Assembly (NCBI GenBank): GCA_022447555.1
Contig: JAKVBF010000002.1
Location: forward strand, 62,001 to 126,000
Direction: 5' to 3'
DNA from: Mariniblastus sp.
GTDB taxonomy: Bacteria; Planctomycetota; Planctomycetia; Pirellulales; Pirellulaceae
Length of the DNA: 64,000 bases
Part shown: piece by piece, positions 45,423-53,083 of the stretch
Layout of the letters: every line of letters starts with the position of its first letter
Numbering within the stretch: the first letter of the stretch is position 1
Translations under genes and position numbers: made by a program
Notes under the pieces: generated by a model
Told to the model about the DNA's origin: nothing
Databases searched by the model: none
Seen by the model: only the letters and a program-made list of their open reading frames with translations

Positions 45423-46439
45423 TCATTGTGCGGAGGCGCGGAATCCATTGGGACCACCCGAGATCAACTTGCCGAATTGTAACGGCCATGTAGCGATTTG
45501 AAATCCCTTTTCGCGCAAACGTTTTTTGAGCGATGGTAAATCGTCGTAAGAATCTGGGTAAACCCAAATGGAAATAGTGGTTCGCTCGGGTTGCAATCGA
45601 TCCAATCGAGCTAAAAATTCCGAGCCGCTTGCGACAGCTTCTTTTGCCGACTCACCGGTCTGACTAGAAAGCGGCCTTAATACGAAATGATCAAACTCTG
45701 TCACTCGACGCTCGACGGGACCCATCTCGGTATCCATCGTTAACTGCCGGGAAGCCAATTTATATTGAAGACGAAAGTCTCCAATGGGGCCAACGGTCTC
45801 GTAGGTGTTGTCGGACCGCTGCAACTTTTCTGCTTTCACTTTCCATTCGGATTTCATTCGTTCAATTAATGCATCCATCGGTACAAAGGTTATCCGGCCA
45901 GCCATCAATTGAAAATGAACTTCGTCCGAAAACACCGTCTTGGCAATCGGCGTTGGAAAATGTTCAATTTCCTTTATTTCAGTGGCGTTTCGGGAAGGGA
46001 TCGCCGCGATATTCTTCTGAGTCGATGCAAGCTGGTATTGCAGCGCATCCAACTTAGCCGTCGTTTCAAGTCGCTCCTGCTCTGCCGCATTTCGTTCTAA
46101 ATTTCTTTTTTTCAACTCATCCTTCACGAGCAACATTTCGACCATCATGGAATGTCGCTGTTCTTGGAGGCGGTCTACAATCGACGCTTGACCTGCAATT
46201 TTCTTTTCGATTTCATCGTTTTCCATCTGACGACTTTTTGCATCCTTCGCCGTTTGCACCAATTCCTGCCGAAGTGATTTAAGAGCTTCTTCGTGAATCG
46301 TGTTTTGCTGCTTGTCTTGAGTCCAAGACGATTGAGCCTGAGCGCCCACCAGCACGACGAGAATAATAAGAATCCCTACTAGGTTGGCGACAATATCTAG
46401 AAACGAATCTTGGCCGGCATTGAGATCTTTGGGCTTCAT
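45423..46439 (-). CDS. ExbD/TolR-like membrane protein with the membrane Asp
   Basis: 338 residues. The N-terminus GQDSFLDIVANLVGILIILVV is one membrane segment with an Asp at residue 15, at the position of the proton-carrying Asp of ExbD/TolR/MotB. It is followed by a long coiled-coil (about 45-150, Glu/Lys/Gln rich) and a periplasmic domain (FHFVLRP ... ISIWVYPDSYDD ... GFQIATWPL). Third gene of the ExbB-like operon; its ATG overlaps the previous stop (ATGA). Planctomycetes often carry such pairs; their function is not established. Confidence 0.8.
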   Translation of the reverse strand: MKPKDLNAGQDSFLDIVANLVGILIILVVLVGAQAQSSWTQDKQQNTIHEEALKSLRQELVQTAKDAKSRQMENDEIEKKIAGQASIVDRLQEQRHSMMVEMLLVKDELKKRNLERNAAEQERLETTAKLDALQYQLASTQKNIAAIPSRNATEIKEIEHFPTPIAKTVFSDEVHFQLMAGRITFVPMDALIERMKSEWKVKAEKLQRSDNTYETVGPIGDFRLQYKLASRQLTMDTEMGPVERRVTEFDHFVLRPLSSQTGESAKEAVASGSEFLARLDRLQPERTTISIWVYPDSYDDLPSLKKRLREKGFQIATWPLQFGKLISGGPNGFRASAQ

Positions 46440-47980
46440 TTCTCAACTCCTTCCACGGCCAGGCCGCTTCCTTCTAATAATGATAGGAGCTGTTCCATTC
46501 TCTCCTCGGCACCTTCGGCCACCGTGAATCGAAGTTCTGGAACCCAGTAACCGTTGGCCCCTGTGACACCCCACGATTCAATCATTTTCCAAATTGCATC
46601 AATCATTGAGTCCACGGAAAAAACTCGGTCTTCGTCCCAAGCAATGCTTACTCGATCAGCCGAAGGACCGGCCCCCATAATCGAAATCTCGTCGTTCGAG
46701 CAAAACACTCGAATGGGTCGACGATAGCCTACCGCGCCAGGCGTTCTGGAGGGTAATGCCCAGTTTTCCCCTCTCTGTCTGGCTAAACTGGTTGGCGAAG
46801 CGGTCCCATTTTGCTGTCGTTCCGTACCGTCTTGGCCAACCCCTTGATTCGGGCCGTTGTTTTGAGATTGCCGAGTATCACGAAAAGATCTCGATCCTTC
46901 CGCCAACGCTTCCCCTCGACCCCGTGCTCCCCGATCACTCGATCGCTCCGACCCAGCCAAGCCGTCGCTCGTTTCACTGACAAAACCTCCCAGTTGCCGT
47001 GATGCTCTCATTCCCCCGGTCGGCGCCATCGTCCGCTGATGATGGCTGGCGGTCTGAACCGCAATTCGATGAGCCATCAGCCGCTGCTGCTGCTGCATTG
47101 AAATGGCAACGGCTTTTCGAATCGCTTCGGACAACTGGGGATCTGCGTCACCATATGCCAATGTTTTATCTGCCGAGATCAGCTCGTAACCAAATTCGTC
47201 ATCCCAGTCGCGGATTGCATGCCTAGCTAGGACATAAGACTCAGCGCCATCGGGACGAACGACCAATAACGGATACGGTTTTCCCCTAACCGCCTCGAGG
47301 TCGTATCTCAAAAAATATTCGCGCACCGTGAGCAACGCAGCATCCAATGGATTTTGTTCATGCACAGGAGCCGCAAAATCTTTGAGCTCCATTTCAATCC
47401 GATAAGGCTGTAATATCAATTTATCCTGACGGCACTCAATATAGACGGGCATCCGAGATTCACCCCCTGCGCCGCCGTGAGGCACAATCGAATACATCAC
47501 CGGCTGATTGTCTACGGCTTGAGCCGCTTTCACTTCCAACTCGGCGAGTGACTCAGCTAATCTTGACTCGACCTCCTCAATCTCTTTACGAATGCTTTCG
47601 AGGTCGGTTTCCACCTGAGTGTGATCCTGACGCACGAGCTGCCGAGCGACCAAGGTCGCTTCCTCATTCAACTTGGCAATTTCATTTTCCAAGTGAGTGC
47701 GCGTGTCTCGGACCAATTGCAACCGCTCTACAAGTTCCGGCCGCACCTGCGCCAGACCTTCCGATCGCGTTCGCTCGAAGTCAAGCTGGTCACTCCATTG
47801 CCTGGCCTGCTCTTGAAAATTCTGCTCGTCCATTTGCTTGGTCTTTTGAGCACTCTCATCCGCGGCCTTCACGGCCAGAACAAGAAGGATGACCAGCACG
47901 CCAAACGTGCAGATCAGCACCGCAAGAAAGGGAAAGAGAGATACCGCAAGGGTTTCACGACGGCGTCGAGAACGTCTCAT
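46436..47980 (-). CDS. ExbD-like membrane protein lacking the membrane Asp
   Basis: 514 residues. A basic N-terminus (RRSRRRRE) is followed by a membrane segment SLFPFLAVLICTFGVLVILLV aligned to ExbD, where the key Asp is replaced by Ala 20. Then come a coiled-coil region (about 45-150), a periplasmic domain (PVYIECRQDKLILQPY, PLLVVRPDGAESY), a Gln/Gly/Ser/Arg-rich linker of about 120 residues and a small C-terminal domain (DRVSIAWDEDRVF). The ATG at 47980 overlaps the ExbB-like stop by 4 bp. A longer upstream frame is unlikely. Confidence 0.8.
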   Translation of the reverse strand: MRRSRRRRETLAVSLFPFLAVLICTFGVLVILLVLAVKAADESAQKTKQMDEQNFQEQARQWSDQLDFERTRSEGLAQVRPELVERLQLVRDTRTHLENEIAKLNEEATLVARQLVRQDHTQVETDLESIRKEIEEVESRLAESLAELEVKAAQAVDNQPVMYSIVPHGGAGGESRMPVYIECRQDKLILQPYRIEMELKDFAAPVHEQNPLDAALLTVREYFLRYDLEAVRGKPYPLLVVRPDGAESYVLARHAIRDWDDEFGYELISADKTLAYGDADPQLSEAIRKAVAISMQQQQRLMAHRIAVQTASHHQRTMAPTGGMRASRQLGGFVSETSDGLAGSERSSDRGARGRGEALAEGSRSFRDTRQSQNNGPNQGVGQDGTERQQNGTASPTSLARQRGENWALPSRTPGAVGYRRPIRVFCSNDEISIMGAGPSADRVSIAWDEDRVFSVDSMIDAIWKMIESWGVTGANGYWVPELRFTVAEGAEERMEQLLSLLEGSGLAVEGVEK

Positions 47981-49434
47981 ACCGCTTTTTTCTGCGTCTG
48001 AGAGACAAATGAATCCACCGAAATTGGTCGCGCGCCCGACTTCCAACCTACTGGATGATTGGAACCGCCCTGAAAAACGTAGGAGCGATCGGAAACACCG
48101 GATTCAGGTTCGACGCCCGAGAGGGTTTTGGTTCGCTCTATTCGAGAAAGCGAAGCAGCTATCTGCTGAACTGTTTCCTGCAGAAGCTTGGAGCTTGCCT
48201 GTGAATCCTGCCTCGATGGACCACTTGCATAGGAGGCTTTGGATTCGTTGATTTCCTTTAGCAATTCACTGAGTGCCTCCGACTGTCTCATAAGCTCAAC
48301 TTGGTGACTCGCCATCGAGCGAGCGTTATCTGAAAGCGTTACTTGCCATTGCCCCCATCGATTACTCATGGATTCGTCTGCGTCTCTGATATTCTTTCCA
48401 ATCGCTTTTTGAAGATCGTCTACCACGGTGGCAAATGACTCTCTTAAGCTGGAACTTACCAGTTCCTGTGATTCGGATATTCTCTTGTGCCACGCGGACT
48501 CAGCGGTTTGAATGGTGGATTGCCAAACCTCTGCCTGCCTCTGGACCAGTTCTTGGGAGCTCGCCATAACAACCCGTCCCATTCGTTCGATCGCCAAAGC
48601 GCTGGGATCCATATCTGCAGCTTTGGGAAAAGATTCGGCAAATTCATAGACAGCTGTTTCATCCACTAACGATAATAATTGGTTCTCGAATCGGTCCACT
48701 AGAAACTGAAGGAACATTAGTACAATTGAAAGCGTCAGTGCCAACGCCGTCGTATCAAACGCCACATAGAGACTGCTTCTAAGTCCGCCCATCATCTGTT
48801 GAAAGTCGTTCTCGGGACCGACCTGAATCCCACCCAATGCCTGAGAGATGCCCAAGACGGTGCCCAAAAACCCTAGCATTGGAGTCGCCCAAACTAAAAT
48901 CTGTACCAACGAATAACGTTGCTGCTGTCTCTCAATATCCAGCTCTGCTTGGTACTTCAGGTCGTCCTCGATACCCCGGGTCGAGTTGCTGCGTTGTATA
49001 AACAGCAGCCCTTTTTCAAGCCGTTGCCAAAGATAGTGGCCCTGAAACCGGGAGGGATAATCTTGCAAGTAGCGATTGAGTTGTGCCGCTTTCTGCCCGG
49101 CCGAAGGAACCGGTCTATCCAATACGTCGCCTAAACCGGTCGCAGTTCTCGGCGGAACTTTGGGCAGACCGGGAAAACGAATATGATTGCATGCTCGAAA
49201 CTGAGCAGCGACATTCCCCGCAATAAGGGTTAGCGCAGCCAAACCAATGCAGAACATCGCTAGAGTGATTTTGGAAATCGGATGACCGGTCAAATAACGG
49301 CGTAGCGTTTCATTGGTTACAAACTCCTGCTCGATCAGAAAGGAAATACCCAAAAAGAGCGTCAAACCGAGGCAGACCGGAATCACCAAAGCTGGCAGTG
49401 TCTGGATCCAGTTGAATCTACTATCCTGGGTCAT
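47977..49434 (-). CDS. MotA/TolQ/ExbB-like proton-channel protein
   Basis: 485 residues. Four predicted membrane segments at about 14-34, 54-75, 175-200 and 223-246. The third and fourth carry the family signature ATPMLGFLGTVLGISQALGGI and SSLYVAFDTTALALTLSIV, with conserved Thr for proton passage. A cytoplasmic helical tail of about 230 residues follows. It should form a stator ring with the two downstream ExbD-like proteins. The frame is open to 49665; ATG 49434 is chosen because a membrane-helix N-terminus fits there, but the ribosome binding site is weak. Confidence 0.82.
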   Translation of the reverse strand: MTQDSRFNWIQTLPALVIPVCLGLTLFLGISFLIEQEFVTNETLRRYLTGHPISKITLAMFCIGLAALTLIAGNVAAQFRACNHIRFPGLPKVPPRTATGLGDVLDRPVPSAGQKAAQLNRYLQDYPSRFQGHYLWQRLEKGLLFIQRSNSTRGIEDDLKYQAELDIERQQQRYSLVQILVWATPMLGFLGTVLGISQALGGIQVGPENDFQQMMGGLRSSLYVAFDTTALALTLSIVLMFLQFLVDRFENQLLSLVDETAVYEFAESFPKAADMDPSALAIERMGRVVMASSQELVQRQAEVWQSTIQTAESAWHKRISESQELVSSSLRESFATVVDDLQKAIGKNIRDADESMSNRWGQWQVTLSDNARSMASHQVELMRQSEALSELLKEINESKASYASGPSRQDSQASSKLLQETVQQIAASLSRIERTKTLSGVEPESGVSDRSYVFQGGSNHPVGWKSGARPISVDSFVSQTQKKAV

Positions 49435-49811
49435 TCCGTCAAATCCAATCTGTGGATCAATCTTGCCGTGAAAGCGCAGTTTGGCGGTCGTGGAAAGACA
49501 GCCCCTCATCTTCTTAATCGGACACTTAGCCCAGCCAATTAAGTTAATTTCATCCAAAAAGTTGAAATAACCCTCAAGGATTACCCGATCCCGACTTTGC
49601 CTATTCTCGGTAATTTTTAGCAAAGTCACCTCCCGCCAACGGCCGATAAAAACCTTCAGATTCAATACAGGGATCGCAGTAATGCGATTTCCCAGGGGGG
49701 TAACCCGGCCGGATTGGCAACGATCGGTCGGGTTTTTTTATTTGAAATGCTGGTGGTTTCAAAAAGGGTCAGTATGCTGATGTACTTAAATCTGCCTAAC
49801 CCAGAAGTCAC
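49435..49811. other. divergent intergenic region with an orphan terminator
   Basis: The minus frame of the ExbB-like gene stays open to 49665 but looks non-coding. On the plus strand a strong terminator (49702-49739) precedes the UbiA gene, with no plus-strand gene before it. Confidence 0.5.
49702..49739 (+). terminator. Orphan plus-strand terminator or attenuator
   Basis: AACCCGGCCGGAT (49702-49714) pairs with ATCGGTCGGGTT (49723-49734), with one bulge and one mismatch, followed by T through 49739. It sits 72 bp before the UbiA-family gene and after a minus-strand operon, so it ends a leader or small RNA rather than a known gene. Confidence 0.75.
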
Positions 49812-50765
49812 ATGCCTTTAAACGAACCACCCACGAAGGCCTCGTCGCCCAATCGGTTGATACCGTGGCTTCAACTGTTAAGAATTTCGGCAGCCCCTTC
49901 TGCTATCTCTAACATCCTAGTTGGGTTTCTAATCGTTCAAGGTGGTTGGACACCGGTGGCGCCGGTCCTGTTACTCGTTTTAAGTAGTGTTTGCCTTTAC
50001 TCCGCGGGGATGGTCTCCAACGACCTATTCGATCTTAAATTAGATCAACAACACTCTCGAAAACGACCGCTTGTAACTGGGACGATTGGATTCCATGAGG
50101 CCCGAACGCTATGCGTCTCGTTATTCATTGCAGGCCTTGGTTTGGCCGCCTGCGTCAGTTTTCGGTCATGGATCATTACTTTGTTTTTAACCACAACGAT
50201 CCTTCTTTATAACGGTCCACTTAAAAAGACGCTTGCAGGCCCGATCATGATGGGTGTCTGCCGCAGTTTGAACCTGCTGCTGGGCGCCAGCTATCTGGCA
50301 CAATCTCAGCTCGTTCAGAATGACTTGCTGGGGTGGCCAATTTACGTATGGTGGATCTCGATCAGCCTGGGTGTTTTAATCACAGGCCTGACCCTTTTCG
50401 CAAAAAACGAGTCTCAAACGAATGCGAGAACACCGCTTGTCGTTGGGACGATCATTATCTTGACCGGCATGGCTGGATTCGCGATGACCCAATGCTCAAT
50501 GGAAACAAAAGCCGTTGATTTACAGATTTTCCCAATTCTCATCCTTCTGATTGCGTGCCCCGTTATCCTTCGGCTAGTTCTGTCCATTCAAAGCTGCCAG
50601 CCTCAGCGCATTCAATTTGCAGTGATTTCTTTGCTCAAAAGCCTGATCGTATTCGATGCCTCATTTTGCCTGCTATTCGGCCAACCCAACCTTATCTACC
50701 CCTTAACAGTCCTTTGCCTGTTGATTCCCTCAATTCTTCTTGGCAAGTGGATATCGCCGACCTGA
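49812..50765 (+). CDS. UbiA-family prenyltransferase, EboC-like
   Basis: 317 residues with about eight to nine membrane segments. The first Asp-rich motif is intact (SNDLFDLKLD, residues 69-78), as is LYNGPLKK. GPIMMGVCRSLNLLLGAS resembles EboC-type members. The second Asp-rich motif seems replaced by KNESQT, so the reaction may differ from classic prenyl transfer. First of three plus genes with a TIM-barrel isomerase and an alkaline-phosphatase-fold protein. EboC assignment is inference from neighbours. Confidence 0.75.
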   Translation: MPLNEPPTKASSPNRLIPWLQLLRISAAPSAISNILVGFLIVQGGWTPVAPVLLLVLSSVCLYSAGMVSNDLFDLKLDQQHSRKRPLVTGTIGFHEARTLCVSLFIAGLGLAACVSFRSWIITLFLTTTILLYNGPLKKTLAGPIMMGVCRSLNLLLGASYLAQSQLVQNDLLGWPIYVWWISISLGVLITGLTLFAKNESQTNARTPLVVGTIIILTGMAGFAMTQCSMETKAVDLQIFPILILLIACPVILRLVLSIQSCQPQRIQFAVISLLKSLIVFDASFCLLFGQPNLIYPLTVLCLLIPSILLGKWISPT

Positions 50766-50889
50766 TTTTCCATCTAGCTTTGTTTATCCAAGCACCAGTC
50801 TAATTGATTTATATTCGTGATGGCTCATGATGAAAGAGAAGTTGCGCTCGTCACATTGCCTCAATTAAATTCGAATCTGTCGCTCACTC

Positions 50890-51744
50890 ATGAAACTGGG
50901 ATATAACACAAACGGACTCGCGCACCACGAACCGATTCAAGCATTGAACCTGCTTTGCGAAATTGGTTATCAAAGCGTGGCGATCACCATCGATCACGCT
51001 TGGCTGGCTCCCACTAGCCGACATCGTGATGAACAACTGGAACAAATCCGGGATTGTCTCACGACGCACCAATTGCGCAGTGTCATCGAATCGGGCGCCC
51101 GTTTTCTTCTTGATCCTCATCGAAAGCATCATCCCACACTAGTCGACCCTGATAATTCGTTATCTCGTAAAAGGATCGACTATCTTAAATACTGCATCGA
51201 CACCGCGGTCGAACTTGGTAGCGATTGCGTGTCTCTTTGGTCGGGTCAACAACTTGCGGGGGTGGATGACCAAGAAACGTTGGACACACTTGGCAAAAAT
51301 TTGAAAGAGATTCTACAGTACGCCGAAGCCAAACAAATCGATATCGGCTTCGAACCGGAACCCGAAATGTTCATTGACACAATGCAAAGCTTTGATCGTT
51401 TACTTGAGTGGGTAGACTCGCCTCGCTTAAAGCTCACACTCGATATTGGGCACTTATTTTGTATGGGAGAACTGCCAATTGTTGACTTCATACAGCGTTG
51501 GAAAGACCGCATTGTTAACATTCATATCGAGGACATGCTTGCCGGGATTCATGAACACCTAATGTTTGGCGAGGGGCAAATCCACTTCCCCCCAATCCTT
51601 TTATCACTTCGTGAAATTGATTACCAAGGCGGCCTCCACGTAGAACTAAGCCGACATAGCCACAACGCAGTCCTGATTGCCAGACAGTCGTATGATTTCC
51701 TTAATAAGGTGATTAAAGAGTTACCCCCACTAACAGAAAATTAA
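50890..51744 (+). CDS. Sugar phosphate isomerase/epimerase-like TIM barrel
   Basis: 284 residues of the AP-endonuclease-2/xylose-isomerase-like TIM barrel. Metal ligands are visible as Glu in IGFEPEPEM, Asp and His in LTLDIGHLF, His in VNIHIEDM and Glu in GGLHVELSRHSH, so the site is probably active with a divalent metal. Substrate unknown. It lies 124 bp after the UbiA gene and 4 bp before the phosphodiesterase-fold gene. Shorter than EboE as I remember it, so an analogue rather than a proven orthologue. Confidence 0.85.
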   Translation: MKLGYNTNGLAHHEPIQALNLLCEIGYQSVAITIDHAWLAPTSRHRDEQLEQIRDCLTTHQLRSVIESGARFLLDPHRKHHPTLVDPDNSLSRKRIDYLKYCIDTAVELGSDCVSLWSGQQLAGVDDQETLDTLGKNLKEILQYAEAKQIDIGFEPEPEMFIDTMQSFDRLLEWVDSPRLKLTLDIGHLFCMGELPIVDFIQRWKDRIVNIHIEDMLAGIHEHLMFGEGQIHFPPILLSLREIDYQGGLHVELSRHSHNAVLIARQSYDFLNKVIKELPPLTEN

Positions 51745-51748
51745 CACC

Positions 51749-53071
51749 ATGGCGAAGAAGGTCATTTTATTAACCATCCCGGCGCTGCGTCAGTCGGACC
51801 TCAGCAACATGCCCGAACTCATGACTTTGGTGAAGGGTGGGAGTCAGGCGCGTCTTCAGCACTCTTTCCCCTCAGTAACGTGGCCCGCTCAGGCCAATTT
51901 GTTAACGGGGCAAACGCCAGAACAACACGGAGTCGTTGCCAATGGTTTTTTCTGGAGGGACTCTGGGCAAGTTGAGATGTGGACCGCCTGGAATAAAGTG
52001 ATCGAGGCACCTCAAATCTGGGATGTACTACCCACCATTGACCCAAACTTGAAATCGGCAGCATGGTTTCCGATGCTGAGCAAGGGCTGCAACGCCGACG
52101 TGGTGTGCATGCCAGCGCCCATCCACCAACCCGATGGTAGTGAAGACCTCTGGTGCTACACCAAGCCTCAGGAGTTTTATGGCCAACTACTGGAAACCCT
52201 AGGTCATTTCCCTCTACAGCATTTCTGGGGTCCATTGGCAAACATAAAATCCAGCCGCTGGATCGCCGACTCAGCGGCGCTGGCATTCAAACAATTCGCG
52301 CCCGACTTTTTCTATATCTACCTGCCTCACCTCGACTATGCAGCTCAAAAATCTGGGCCCAACTCCTCCGGAGCTTTGGAGGCGGTTGAGGAACTGGATG
52401 CCGTAATCGGACAACTGGGCCACGATTTGCAAAAAGCCGATGAGGAGATCACTTGGCTGATTGTCAGTGAATATGTCATCACCGAGGTCGATCACGTTTG
52501 CTATCCCAATCGACGGCTACGAGAAGCGGGATTACTTTCCGTCCATGAACAGGATGACGGGGAATATCTTGATTTCGCCAACAGCCAGGCATGGGCAATG
52601 GTGGATCATCAGTTCTCACACATTTTTGTGAATCATGCCGACCCCCAAGTCATCCAACAAGTCACTGAGATATTTAAAGACAAAGAGGGGATCGATCAGG
52701 TTCTCGCTCTCGAAGACCGACACCAATTAAAGATGAACCACCCCCGCAGCGGTGAGGTAATCTTGGTATCAGCCCCCAACAGCTGGCAAGCCTATTATTG
52801 GTGGCTCGAGGATCAGAGGGCGCCAGGATTCACTCGCACTGTCGATATCCACCGGAAACCCGGGTACGACCCGGTCGAATTACACTTTGACCCTCGAACG
52901 AATACCATCCCCTTAGATGCCAGCTTGATCCGCGGTTCCCACGGGGCACGGGCTGTAAAGGAGGAGCAGCAAGGCGTCATTTTGAGCTCTTCACCTGAGA
53001 TGCTAACACATGAAACATTGGCCGAAACGGACGTCTTCGACCTCGTCCTTAACTCATTTCGACCAAGCTGA
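51749..53071 (+). CDS. Alkaline-phosphatase-fold protein with degenerate metal site, EboF-like
   Basis: 440 residues of the nucleotide pyrophosphatase/phosphodiesterase branch. The nucleophile Thr 44 (SFPSVTWPAQANLLTG) and His 398 (RGSHGAR) are kept. Other expected metal ligands are not: the first-strand Asp-Gly is Pro11-Ala12 (LLTIPALR), D-x-x-x-H reads DYAAQ (Asp196 kept, His to Gln200), and the Asp-His pair reads Glu241-Tyr242 (IVSEYV). It may be inactive or use an altered site. No signal peptide seen. Last gene of the trio, 12 bp from the convergent LRR gene. Confidence 0.8.
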   Translation: MAKKVILLTIPALRQSDLSNMPELMTLVKGGSQARLQHSFPSVTWPAQANLLTGQTPEQHGVVANGFFWRDSGQVEMWTAWNKVIEAPQIWDVLPTIDPNLKSAAWFPMLSKGCNADVVCMPAPIHQPDGSEDLWCYTKPQEFYGQLLETLGHFPLQHFWGPLANIKSSRWIADSAALAFKQFAPDFFYIYLPHLDYAAQKSGPNSSGALEAVEELDAVIGQLGHDLQKADEEITWLIVSEYVITEVDHVCYPNRRLREAGLLSVHEQDDGEYLDFANSQAWAMVDHQFSHIFVNHADPQVIQQVTEIFKDKEGIDQVLALEDRHQLKMNHPRSGEVILVSAPNSWQAYYWWLEDQRAPGFTRTVDIHRKPGYDPVELHFDPRTNTIPLDASLIRGSHGARAVKEEQQGVILSSSPEMLTHETLAETDVFDLVLNSFRPS

Positions 53072-53083
53072 AAGACCAAAATA

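Noticed and set aside
45423-49434. Zorya-type anti-phage system
   Set aside because: An ExbB/MotA-like protein with a helical tail suggested ZorA, but no OmpA-like ZorB domain and no ZorC/D/E-type genes are nearby.
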